NCBI RefSeq assembly: GCF_000835495.1
Contig: NW_015622547.1
Coordinates: 1,922,001 to 1,986,000 of the forward strand
DNA: 64,000 nt
DNA from: Cladophialophora immunda
Lineage: Eukaryota; Ascomycota; Eurotiomycetes; Chaetothyriales; Herpotrichiellaceae
Direction of reading: 5' to 3'
Translations under genes and position numbers: made by a program
Part shown: one piece after another, positions 31,040 through 41,225 of the stretch
Layout: every line of letters starts with the position of its first letter
How positions within the stretch are numbered: position 1 is the stretch's first letter
Notes under the pieces: model-generated
Databases searched by the model: none
What the model was told of the DNA's origin: nothing
The model's input: only the letters and a program-made list of their open reading frames with translations

Positions 31040-32374
31040 TCACTGTCCATCTCCCTCTAGACCTCGCATTATATGCACCGCCTGAGCAATGGCCCTTGCC
31101 AACTCCGCCCCTTTCTCCCAGATATCGTTATGTTGGCCCTTCAACTCGGAAACTTCGCAATCGATCACCGATCCACTGCCCGCAAAGACCTTCTGCATCG
31201 CCTCAACCTGCTTCCAATCCACCCACCCATCGTCCTTGGAGTGTGCAATAACCAAAACTCTCTTCTTTTTCCCCGTAGCCGCCCAGGCATCCACGTAGTC
31301 CTTTGCATCATACCTAGCGGGGCTGGCCAGCACATCGTCAGCCTCATCTGGTATAGCATTCCTCGTCATCCCGATATAGTCGGCGAATGATTCATGGAGG
31401 AGCGGGAAATCATAGATGCCTGAAACACCAAGCACAGCCATGGGCGGTTCGATCTTTGGTAGGTCGGCGGGGTTTCCTTTTGAGAACGATCGGTGTGCCG
31501 CAATGGTGCTCAGCACGGCCATCGTGGCGCCCACACTGTGTCCCACGAGCAGGTACTGATCCCCAAAGCCGTATTTGTTCTGTAGATGTGCAATCGCGGT
31601 GAGTACGTCGTGGACATGATCCGGCCATTTGGCATTGCGGAGCTCGTACGCTGGCGTTTTGGATGGATCTTGAGGCGCCTTGTCTGGATGAGGAGAGAGA
31701 CGATAGTTCAATGACACGTAACCTGCGATGTACGGCGCAACTGCCGGTACGTGCTCGTCATGTTTAAATGGATTATGGTGGTAGTGGCGGCCATTCGCCT
31801 TCTCAGACACTAAATGGTCAAGAGCTGGGTAGAAGGATGAAGACGTGACTGTCGGATCACGAAAGTACCCGCCATGGACGTAAACAATCCAGTACTTTTT
31901 CCCGCTGGGATCGGCAAGGTGCGAGTGATCGAGTTCGGGAACATATAACTCGTAGGACTGGAGGATGTTATCTAAGGCATATTGGTGCCGTGTAATATCG
32001 CGGTGGATCTTGTCCGCGATGTGCGGTGATCCCTGTCTGCTCGATCTTGGAGGTCCAGTCCCGGCTGCTGTGTGAGCGGGAAAGCTGTGCGCAGCTAAGC
32101 TAGGGTGCGCAGAGCGTGATTGATGGTGGGAAGTGTGCTGCTCCTTGTAATACGACGGGCTGTGGTGTTTGACCCGCTGTTGAGGTTCTCTGGTCGTGGG
32201 GGAAAGATATGCAGCGCCGGAATACTTCTGCTGCGAAGCTTCGAGTGCTAATAACTTGTCTTCAGCAAGGGGACCCCGGACAGGCGGACGAGTGAAAGGA
32301 ACGGTGGAAGAAGAGCATTCATAACCCAATGTTGACATACCTTGGTCTTGGAGATAGCGGATGACTTTCTTCAT
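31040..32374 (-). CDS. Kynurenine formamidase-like alpha/beta hydrolase (Bna7 family)
   Basis: Uninterrupted 444-aa frame. The hydrolase domain starts near residue 130 (RHQYALDNILQSYELYVPEL). The oxyanion motif is YVHGGYFRDPTVTSSSFYPA, close to the HGGxWRDP motif of N-formylkynurenine formamidases. The nucleophile elbow is GHSVGA, the acid is probably in AHSKDDGWVDW, and the catalytic His is in GQHNDIWEKG, also typical of that family. The enzyme releases formate from N-formylkynurenine in tryptophan-to-NAD synthesis. The first ~130 residues are a His/Ser/Pro-rich extension not usual for Bna7. A strong donor-like gtatgt follows the first 11 codons, so part of this extension may be intron and the true start is uncertain. 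Another short-chain hydrolase role is possible. Confidence 0.75.
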   Translation of the reverse strand: MKKVIRYLQDQGMSTLGYECSSSTVPFTRPPVRGPLAEDKLLALEASQQKYSGAAYLSPTTREPQQRVKHHSPSYYKEQHTSHHQSRSAHPSLAAHSFPAHTAAGTGPPRSSRQGSPHIADKIHRDITRHQYALDNILQSYELYVPELDHSHLADPSGKKYWIVYVHGGYFRDPTVTSSSFYPALDHLVSEKANGRHYHHNPFKHDEHVPAVAPYIAGYVSLNYRLSPHPDKAPQDPSKTPAYELRNAKWPDHVHDVLTAIAHLQNKYGFGDQYLLVGHSVGATMAVLSTIAAHRSFSKGNPADLPKIEPPMAVLGVSGIYDFPLLHESFADYIGMTRNAIPDEADDVLASPARYDAKDYVDAWAATGKKKRVLVIAHSKDDGWVDWKQVEAMQKVFAGSGSVIDCEVSELKGQHNDIWEKGAELARAIAQAVHIMRGLEGDGQ

Positions 32375-33229
32375 TTTCTTATCTTTTTTTTCGCTTTCCT
32401 GGTGTCAGGCAGAGATGTCTGTACACGGCTATCTGCCAGCCACTGATACTCCCAGCCAGCAATGATCTCTGTCCGAGATTGTCTAGTTTGATAGAAGCAA
32501 CTGATAGAGCTAACGTATTAAAGAATCTCTTCTAAGGCCAGTTCTTTTGCGCTGCTTTGGTTTTTTCCTAGATATATTCAGCCAAGTGCCTGTCGCTCTC
32601 GTTCTTGATATGATATTTTCCACGGAGCTCGGATACGATAAAGCTAGGTCGCCCGCCCGGGTTGATGACAGCGGGAGTTGCAAGGTTGTCTGACTAGAAG
32701 AGATGGAGGAGAGAAGATCTGGTCGTACGAGGTGCCGTCCTGCAGCGGTAATGGTCGGCAACATGAAGAGGCTGGAATCTCACGACGCACTCCAAATCCC
32801 CCACAATGACATACCAAGACTTCCTGACCAGGACCTGATTACTCACATCAATTCCTCGCCATTACCCAACGACGGCACTGGATGATCTCTAATCCTGCGC
32901 CCTTTCCGAAGTGCGACGTTTAATTAGAAATCGCCCCCAGCAGAAACTGCCCCGGCTCATGAAATACGCGATCGACATGCGACCCCATGACGTCCAAAAG
33001 TACTATACCTCGTAGGCCTGACAAGGCGCCTTGTTTCTTCCGAGGCAAGACTGCCTCGCCCACGGGGTAAGCATCTGACGCGAAGACGAACAGCTGAGAG
33101 TTCAGGGCGGAGGTCAGCGGGAAGGGCGCGTAGAGTCTGGGGTTGCATCAGCTACATTACATCTGCTCCCGTCCCTATCTCCAGATCCAACAGCCTGCTT
33201 CATCTTGGTCTATTTCTATGTCCCGCCGA
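32375..33229. other. Intergenic region
   Basis: About 850 bp between two minus-strand genes. Only short frames without protein character are present. The ~60 bp just upstream of the hydrolase start are T-rich on the plus strand (A-rich on the coding strand), as expected of a leader. Confidence 0.5.
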
Positions 33230-35265
33230 TCAATATAGAAGATGTCGCCGAGAGAATCCCGAGAATCCCTCTGTGGTATCCTGAGACGTATGACGATACG
33301 ATCTAGCAAATTCCTGGCCATGTTGGAACTGGGAATTGTCCACTGGTACGTCGCGTATATGCCGGACACCCAATGAGTCATGAGCCCGGTATCGATCGGC
33401 AGCACTGTCCGCAAAAGCTTCGCACCAGTAGCCAACTGCGTCTTGCAAAGGCTTTTCGACGTCGGTTTCGTACAGGGGAGACTCTCGGTCGACCATGGCT
33501 CCCGATTCCGACAGTGCCAACCCCGTCCCTAGTTGCAACAGTTTTCTGTCAAAATCATCCAGCTCGCATGGAGACTCGGCAATAGTGTGAAGTGCCTCGG
33601 TTTCATTCATGAAGTTCCCGGTGACAGCAGGCTTTGCTGGCGCCGGCCGATTAGAATGCCCAAGTCCCGCGGCACATCGTTGTAATTCGGGGATACTGTC
33701 TGCATCCAAGGGGAGTTCACGGTCTTTGTGTCGATTTCTCGAATAGTGGACATGACAAGATGACATTGGCATGTCCGCAAACCCCTCCCAAAGCGACTGA
33801 GGGTGCCAAGTAGGGCTAACAAGCTGTCTCAGGGGGCCAGATCCAGAAGGTGAAATTCGATCAACATCCTGCTTGTCACTGCCTGCGTCCAGCAGCACTC
33901 GGTTGTGGCCCGAAGGCTGCACGCTTGGATGCTCTCGTCTTGGCTCGTTGCAATACTCTGCAGATTGATTCAGGCTCCGCTGTTGCTGTGGCACGGTTGG
34001 GTGAGGTGAGTCTAGGGTTCCCTTCGATATGGGAAGCATAGGCCATTGCAATTCATTGGTTGAGTCGATGACATTGCCCACTATATCAATATCATGCCCA
34101 GATCCCTCGTCGCTAGCAAGGTCCGAGGCTGCCTGTGCAGCTAGCTTCTTCAGATCAGTCAATGAGTAACGTCTCTTCTCTCCCCTGGAAAATTCTTCGA
34201 CTCCATGCAAGAGTGCGTCAGTCGTGAACTTTTCTAGAAAGTCCGCGCTAGTGGAGCTCGTTGGACGAACCACTGGAGGAGCAGTTGGGCCGTGGGCTTC
34301 GTGAAGATGGATACTTTCTGACTTGTCTGACCGTGCAACCGAACTCAGTCGTGGGTGTATTAACGATATTCGCTTCGGTACTGGGGAGCCTGACCATGAA
34401 ACGCAGGAGTCGGTCGAAGGCTGATTGCGCAGGCAGGATCCTTCGTGTCTCAGCCCTCTTGGTCGGGAAAAGAACTCTGCTATCTCATGGTGTAGCGACG
34501 TGCAATTTTTCTTTCTGGGATCCTGTTCCTTGATTCTGGGGAAGCGCCCACCGTTCTCCTGTCTCTTTCTTTTCAAGAATGCCATTTCTGAGAAGGTCAA
34601 GTCGGGCAATCCCGTCTTCCCTGCGTCGGCCGAAGATTTTGCTTTGGCAAGAAACCCTGGTCCAGCATTGGGGTTGAGGGTCAATCTTCCGCTGGCCACG
34701 TTTGAGGCCTGAAAATCGTGATTCTGCAGCATTGCCGAATTTTTCCTTGCGATTTTCCTAGACTCCCGCTTCTTCAAAGGCTTTTCCATGGCACCCTTGT
34801 ATTCGTATCTGTCTGGTTTAGTTCTATGCCTTAGCTTCCTGGCATACTTCTCGCCTGCATCCACGACATTGCCATCTTCTCGACTCTTTGTTCTGTTATT
34901 CCCCTGGATGAGATTTCGGCTGTCAGAGGGCGGGCCGAGCTTGGCCTGATTACCTGACCTTCTTTTGACCTGGACCTTCTCCCCTGCACTTCTTTGCTGA
35001 CCCTCGTATGTGGCTCCAGCTCGCTCTGAGTTCAACAGTTCCGAAACTGGTTCTCGGGTCCGTTGTGTTTCTGCTGTGCTCCATGTCAGCAACGTCGCAT
35101 CTCAGCTCACTCCACTCAAATCTTGCCTTTGCGCTTCAGTCTGTGAAAGGGTACATTCGGAGATGAGTCTTTATGGTCGAGGCCAGTCGAGCCTTGCTCC
35201 ACGTTTGACAACCACCGATGCACCTGTTCGGAAATCGAAAGCGCAGGTTGTCGAAATGAAGACAT
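33230..35265 (-). CDS. Basic disordered orphan with a probable GC-AG intron (659 aa)
   Basis: Exon 1, 35265-35127, starts MSSFRQPALSISEQVHRWLS and ends HRLKRK; exon 2 is 35070-33230. The join uses a GC donor (aaag|gcaaga) and a cag acceptor with a ctgac branch sequence; GT donors nearby do not keep phase. The protein is strongly basic and mostly disordered. Recognisable blocks are RHRTKPDRYEYKG (about 125-140), LTLNPNAGPGFLAKAK and LPDLTFSEMAFLKRKR (about 200-240), which look like short conserved linear motifs. The rest is Ser-, Pro- and Gln-rich with no folded domain evident. I do not recognise a named family; a nuclear location is suggested by the basic clusters. A second ag one codon upstream would give Ala instead of Glu at the junction plus one extra residue. 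Confidence 0.72.
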
Positions 35266-38110
35266 CTGTGGTTAGGGTGACTGCTCGTCTCCGTATTTTC
35301 CTGGACAGAGGCGCACTCAGGGACGGCATGTGGCCAAAGCGAAAACAGGAACCTTGACTTCAGGTATAGCAATATGCAAAGGGTGTTGCCGCAACGGACG
35401 CTGACCATCCAAGGAAAGCACGGCCACTACATTCTGGACGGAATTGCGAGGAAGGCGCCAGGTGCTTTTAGAGGCGCAAAGACCCGCGGTTCACTGCGAG
35501 AAACCCACAGGCGAATGAGTCTGTCCCTTTCACCTGATCGGAGACATACCGATGGTTAAGGCTGGGGCGAAAAGGAGGCCAAATGTGGATCACAGGCACT
35601 CGTAGGGCTGACTGCAGATCATCTCTGCAGGACCCCAGTCGAGCTTACATGCGATAACCTTCTCATCTTGCAGTTCTTTCATGCACAAAGACATGTACCA
35701 AGGGGTCGCTGCTATCATGGAGATCCCAGCGTGAGGAGGCCGAGAAGAGCCGGGCGGCTGCGGGCGCATTGTGCTCGGCTAGGTCGCCGTTGGTACTTGT
35801 GCCAAAACTGTTGACCAAGTTCTCTGCCACAGTCAGTGGCAAACTGGCAAACGCGAGCCCGAAAATAGAAGTCCGGTCAGGTAATCAATCATAGGTCATC
35901 GGAGAGCGGCACAGGCAGGAGAGAAGTCGGTGAGGAGGGATTCCATGCCTGTTCCAGTCTGTGGTCGCATTGGGAGGACATTTGTACGTGCTCCAAACCT
36001 GGGCGTCGAGGTGTAGTGGAGCCTTTTCCCTTGGGGAGGAATCCAAGATGCAGCTGTGGGTTGATAGACGTGTTCCCTAGGGAGCGGGTTAGTCCATATC
36101 GGAGGATTTCGTGCTTTCTGCTAGGCCCTGCTGCCATGGCCCATGGTGGAGCTGTCCAGCGTCGAGGCCTCGGAGAAGACTTGGAGTTCGGGAAACGAGT
36201 GTCAAGAAGGCAGCCAAGCTGTTGCTCCCTTTTTGAGAGTTTCGTCTTGCTGAATCCAGGTACTCTAGTGTCGGCGTTGTGCTCAATTTTGACTCGGGCT
36301 GCAGGCTGCTGAGGCGTTGCGAGGGTCGCTAGAGCATGTTGGCGGTTAGTCTCATGCGGCGGCCTTTCGTCGAGTCGAGCTCCCACCACACAGACCTCTC
36401 ACCCCGCCCGGGATCAAGGCGCTGGCGGCACTGATGAAGATTCAACTCCCCATCCACACACAACCATCCATCCGCCCTCAGTTGGCATGCCCGCTTCTCC
36501 ATCTCTGTTCATGGCTCCTCGCTCCCCTCCCAGACCCGGATGGATGCCCTCTATAAAGTTTGGATCCTTAGCTTCGCAGGCCTGCACCAACCTTCATCTC
36601 TTCATCCTGAGTCAGTCCAATCTGTGATCTCTGGCGCATCCACTTACCTCTACCTAGACCGTTTCCTCTTCCGCAAAATGCTCAGAGTCGACCCGTCCAA
36701 ACCCCATCCAGCAAATGCTCGTCGCAACAAGGAACCCGAAACTGTCCTCGACTGCCCTCTCCTCGGCCGCCTCGCCTGAAGACCTATCCGGAGGCGGGGT
36801 ATGTCGTTGCTCGAGTTTGCCAGTAGGAAGCCCTGATAAGGACATGAGGTCCAATTCCCCCAGTAAAATGCGCCCAATGGTGCAACGAGGGCCATGGCCC
36901 CGTTGGCGTTCCCATTGATCGAGCTCGATCAATCCTGTTGCAGCCCTACCTTGCCTAGGAGCAATCAGCGGTCAAGCTGGTGGCGCCCCAATATCACCTG
37001 CCCCTTTCTGAGACGGGCTTCCCCCATTCCACCATCTGTGCTGACTGTTGCCCACAGTCCATCGCCGCCTAACGAGTCATTTTCCGGACCTGCTGCTTTC
37101 TGCGAAAGTCGAACATAAAATCCTGCCATTCTGATCTTGCTGTGGTGTTTCTCGACCTCCGGCACAGACAACCTTGCCTCGAAGTATCTGGAGATCTTCT
37201 CCCAGTAGTGTCCAAGCAAATAGGCTTTCTGCCTATAGGGCTGATATGCACCTGTGACGAGTGATAGGGACCTGCTATATCGTAGTTCCAGGGAACAAAA
37301 GTGTCCTGCGCCAACGACTTTTCCACCGAACAGGGCTTCCGCTGCGCAGGAAGATCTCCAGTTGGGTAGGCCCACTCTTAGCCGTGCTTCCATTGCCTTT
37401 CGAGTCCACCGTATCAGCAGTGCCTCGACACCACCATAGCATTGAACGATCTTTCAACCGTCCTGACATCACCCTATCATAATGAGTTTGCGGTGCACCA
37501 GAGGTAATGGTTGTGAACTCCACTCTGGTGTTTGCTTGGATCCGGAAGTCTTCGTGCATCGAACTTTCAAGAAGTCATCTTCGCGTCAACGGCGCCCGTG
37601 CGCGGTTTGTATTCGTCACAGAGAATCGGTACCAACATCCCCGTTTGCGCGGAAACAAGTTCTGGCTCCTTCTGAGAATTGGGTGCCGCTGTACTCCCCC
37701 AGCTGTTGACAACATATAGGAGAGGCGCTTTGCTTTTCCCACGTGGAACCTCAGAAGCCCGCCGATCTTAAGTGAGGGCATCTTGCCCGCTCTGCGGAAC
37801 CCACTCACCTTCCTTTGTCACCGTTTCACCCGGCGTCCAAAGGCACAAGGAATCGTGATATCGATGCTAGACGGTCGTTGATTGGGGCCGAACTGCAGAC
37901 GCTCTAATTGATAGATTGCATGAACCGCTGCATATTCTCGACCAATGAAATCTTCATGACAACCCAAACCTGACTATTGTTTCTTCTTCAATATCCGTGG
38001 CTTTGTGCGGTGAGTTCTGGGTATCTCAGACCGCTCCCGGGCTTACTTTGAAGGGGGCCGAAAGTACTTTGCGACAGTACCATATCTGGCCGTGGCCAAT
38101 CGACTGCACT
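35266..38110. other. Gene-poor 2.8 kb stretch
   Basis: It lies between the divergent starts of the basic orphan (minus) and the RRM gene (plus). The longest frame, 35889-36389 on the minus strand (166 codons), has no ATG start or family resemblance. Several overlapping frames of 60-140 codons between 36540 and 37720 also lack support. There are no terminal repeats or transposase remnants. It could hold long promoters, noncoding transcripts or a degraded gene. Confidence 0.5.
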
Positions 38111-38777
38111 ATGGCGAAGCTCTTCATTGGGTATGTGCCCGAAGTCTTACAAATGCAGCTCTCCAGGTGAAAATTGACATGATCTTTCCAACAGAGGTCT
38201 TGCCTGGCACACTACCGACGAAACATTATACGAGGGGTTCCAGCAATTCGGCAAGGTGGAGGAGGCGGTAACCGAATGCGTCGACGACTTGTGAATGGGT
38301 GGCTGATGTCGTCCAGGTTGTCGTCAAAGACCGCGACACAAATCGCAGCAGAGGGTTTGGGTTTGTGCGGTTCGCGACGAAAGCGGAAGCCGACGAGGCT
38401 CTTCAGAGAATGAACAACACCGAGTGAGGCGCCAGGGCAGCATCCACAACCCTTCAAAAGCTGACCTCTTGAACAGATTCGACGGTCGTCTGATTCGAGT
38501 AGATCATGCCCAGGACAGCAGGCAGGGCGGCCCGAGTCGCGGTGGTGGCTTCGCCGGAAGAGGTGGATACACAATGCCCATGGCGCCAGGTGGTTATCAA
38601 CAGCCCGGAACCCAACCACGAAACCCAAACCCGCAGGGCTTCGGCCGGGGTGCAGCGTATCCTGCTCAGTATGGGCAGTACAATCCGCAATACCAACAAC
38701 CGGGAGGGTCGTATGGTGGAGGCCAACAACAAGGGGGCAACAACCCCTATGGCCAGCAGGGGCCACATCGACAATAG
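38111..38777 (+). CDS. Small glycine-rich RRM RNA-binding protein
   Basis: Four exons: 38111-38130, 38195-38267, 38317-38423 and 38477-38777. All GT-AG, phases consistent; 166 aa. One RRM fills residues 1-80: RNP2 is LFIGGL, split by intron 1 after its first Gly-codon bases; RNP1 is RGFGFVRF in exon 3; the domain ends GRLIRVDHA. The C-terminal half is Gly/Gln/Tyr/Asn-rich low-complexity sequence ([17 protein letters not shown]). The layout is that of plant GRP7 and vertebrate CIRBP/RBM3, proteins linked to cold and stress mRNA handling. The start ATG lies 20 nt before the first intron. It is transcribed towards the ChaC-type gene, with 163 bp between stop codons. Confidence 0.9.
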
Positions 38778-38940
38778 ACCAAGAAGGTCGGGGATAATGA
38801 CTTGATTGCGCAAAGATACCCACCGAGTCCCTCCGCCGATTGAACCAAGCTGTTGGTCGGAGACCGCACCGTTGACTTCCACTCGAAAGCATTGAGAACA
38901 ACCCCTCAGAGATATCCAAGAATGTCCATACCACAAGCAA

Positions 38941-39980
38941 TCATACTTCCTTCTCTATCTCCTCCTGCTCCTCAGTACTGTTGACTTTTCGCAAGGTGTT
39001 GTCAGGTGCGAACGGGCGGCGCGGAATTCTAAGAGGTGGGGTGAGAGCTCGGACTCGTCGGGCAAGGTCTGTGATATGTTCATCATGGCTGTCTGGACTC
39101 AGTTCTTTCAGGGCCTGTTCAAGATGCAGCAGGTATTCTCTATTCTCTCCACTTGGACCGATACTGGCGTTGATCGTTTCTGCAACTTCATCCGGCTTCA
39201 AAGCACCCAAGAACTGAGGGTTGTCAGGCATACCGATGTAGACCAGGCAATGCAGATCTGCAAGCAAAGTGTCGGCTGGGTGAAATGGAGTGTATTGGAT
39301 GCTGTATCCATTTCTGCTCGGGGGTCAGCAAAACAATTTCCGAATCATCCAGGATGGCATACATTTCGCGAATATCCAGGTACTCTTGGACTTCTTTCAC
39401 TCTCGAGGGTATGATATGATAGGCGACACCCCACACGACGTCTCCTTCCGTATGGCGTTGCTGATGGGTGTCAGTCACACACGAAGGAGGCGTTAAGCCA
39501 AGAACTGAGGCGTATGTCGTACAGGGTCGTCGAGCGTTTCCCAAAAGGATCTCTCAATCAACGTGACTACCCTTCCCGGGGCGTCAGGAGTCCCGCGATG
39601 GTCCTCGCTGGTATGTTTACTCAACGTCATGAGTTGACGGGTCTGCAAGAGACACTTACCTTGCCTAGGTCACAAACGTTGTTAGCCAGTGGTTGACTTG
39701 TCCTAGGCCGTCGCTATGCCTCCTACCTGCCAAAAGCGCCGAACATAACCTTTGATATACCCTGGAATCCGCTGGTCTAGTTCCCATGAGCTCTGGTGTT
39801 CACTGACGCTGAGGCGGCGCTCGAGTCCTACCGAAGTGTGGGGGAGGTTTCCATATCAGGCTCCTACCGATTTGGGGCGTTGAATCAGTCGGTCGAGGTC
39901 ATGATGATGCATCTGGTGAGAGATGGTCAAGCTCACCCATAGCCAAAGAGCCAGAAGTCTTGGGTGTGAATTGGACTCAT
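38941..39980 (-). CDS. ChaC-type gamma-glutamylcyclotransferase (glutathione degradation)
   Basis: Seven exons by eye: 39980-39937, 39863-39832, 39776-39727, 39664-39660, 39607-39523, 39460-39363 and 39313-38941. Six GT-AG introns of 49-73 bp all keep phase; the product is 228 aa. It reads MSPIHTQDFWLFGYGSLIW, then PPPHFDQRIPGYIKGYVRRF, WQASEDHRGTPDAPGRVVTL, YLDIREINGYSIQYTPFH and LVYIGMPDNPQFLG. This matches the ChaC/GCG family end to end: substrate-loop GYGSLIW and the catalytic Glu in DIREINGY. These cytosolic enzymes cleave glutathione to 5-oxoproline and Cys-Gly. The fourth exon is only 5 nt (gcaag) and supplies the AS of WQASEDHRG. The last ~55 residues are charged and probably disordered. 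Confidence 0.88.
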
Positions 39981-40383
39981 GCTGGAAGGCTGACTTATGC
40001 GGCTGCTGAAACGACTATGACCTGGGTGTCAGAGGAGGAGATAGGACTGCAGCGTCGGTCAAAAAAAGGATTGAAGACTTGGTTTACGGTGTGATAAAAG
40101 TACAGTGACCGTTGGTGTCAAGCCCACAGGAGCATATATGTAAGCAGAGCAGAAAGGAGGTGCAAGAGATATATGGACTAACTCGACTAAGGAGAAGGCC
40201 GTCTGTAGATGGAAAAGAGAGCCATGGATGATGAATTCTTTTGCATCAATGGTTGCTTTCGGGAGGATCACAGGCGTCTTCCGCTGCTTAATCGAGGCTG
40301 CCTTAGTGGGACAGGCGAGGAGGAAGACGCAGAGCCACGCGCCCCCAAGGGGGGCTCCGGGCCACCAGCGCCGCCACTAATTA

Positions 40384-40398
40384 GTTAAGCAGCTTAAC
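40384..40398. repeat. 15-base perfect palindrome
   Basis: gttaagc-a-gcttaac, two 7-base arms around one base, next to ctaattag. It could be a dimeric transcription-factor site; no family is assigned. Confidence 0.6.
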
Positions 40399-40493
40399 CA
40401 GGCCCTACAAAAGAACAGCCTGGAGAGGCTAAGATTCAGGCCATTAGTTGGAGGTGCAAGGGTGGCTACGGATCTCTCCCGCCGCCTGAAGCC

Positions 40494-40580
40494 AGCTGGC
40501 AGATCTCATGCACACTAATTCAAGCTTGCTGAGTCGAGTCTCACCGGAATGAGCTGGCAGATGGGTAATTCAAGCTTGCT
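40494..40580. repeat. Spaced direct repeat in the ChaC/PEF promoter region
   Basis: The pair agctggcagat ... taattcaagcttgct occurs twice, at 40494-40530 and 40552-40580, with different spacing between the two blocks (11 and 3 bases). This suggests an old local duplication or paired binding sites. Confidence 0.7.
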
Positions 40581-40739
40581 CGCACCACGTCCTGGTTCGT
40601 GCCATCACTGTACTCGGACAGAGCAGGCGGGAAAGACGCCGACTAACTAAGGGGGATGTCACCATCCCGAGCGGACGCGGAAAGACCAGGCAAGATAGCG
40701 GGAGAACGGAGCGACGCCTATCGCGAGTGAAGAATGATG

Positions 40740-40757
40740 TTAGTCATGAGTTAGTCA
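40740..40757 (+). promoter_or_regulatory. Two TTAGTCA boxes (AP-1/Yap1-like)
   Basis: ttagtca at 40740-40746 and 40751-40757, 11 bases apart, about one helical turn. TTAGTCA is a known recognition element of fungal Yap1-type bZIP oxidative-stress factors. It lies about 760 bp upstream of the glutathione-degrading ChaC gene and 470 bp upstream of the PEF gene. Function is inferred from sequence only. Confidence 0.4.
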
Positions 40758-41225
40758 CGGGCCTGATGCGAGGGTTAAAGGCATTTTCGTATCGTCAACG
40801 GGCATTGACTTCTTCATATTGATATGACGAGTGGGAATTCCTAAACTTCCGTCACCACGGCATTCGGATCTCAAACATGCCAGGTTGCGGCCGTATTTGC
40901 AGCCTTGCGATAAGCCGCCCAGCCAGCCAGTCGAGTCTTTACTTTTGGCTGCCGAGGTGAGGCTACCAAGTGCTCGGGGATAGGCTTGGGGGGACTGCGC
41001 CCAGAAGCCAGCCCCCCAAAAAGCCACCTTTTGCCTGCGCCCTCTTCAGCTCTCGTCCCGAGCCCCGAGAAATCGTCACCATGCAAACAATCAGTGTACC
41101 AGCGTCGACTCTTCAGTCAGCCTCACGATGGCCAAATACGGACCGCTGTCTCTCTCAAACAGCGCGTGAACTTCACCTTCCTCTCACCTGACATAATATT
41201 GTTATCCTACTCATATACATCTCTC

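Larger units (their letters stand above)
39981..41225. promoter_or_regulatory. Divergent promoter region, ChaC-type gene and PEF protein
   Basis: About 1.25 kb shared upstream region. It contains a perfect 15-base palindrome (gttaagcagcttaac, 40384-40398), a spaced direct repeat (40494-40580) and two TTAGTCA boxes (40740-40757). No gene is visible. Confidence 0.55.

Noticed and set aside
35889..36389. 166-codon minus-strand frame
   Set aside because: It lacks an ATG start, has no plausible splice partner and shows no family resemblance.
39643..39726. Single-intron model of the ChaC gene using the cttgcag acceptor
   Set aside because: It keeps frame but inserts 11 residues into the conserved FWQ-SEDHRGTP block. 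The 5-nt microexon model fits the family better.
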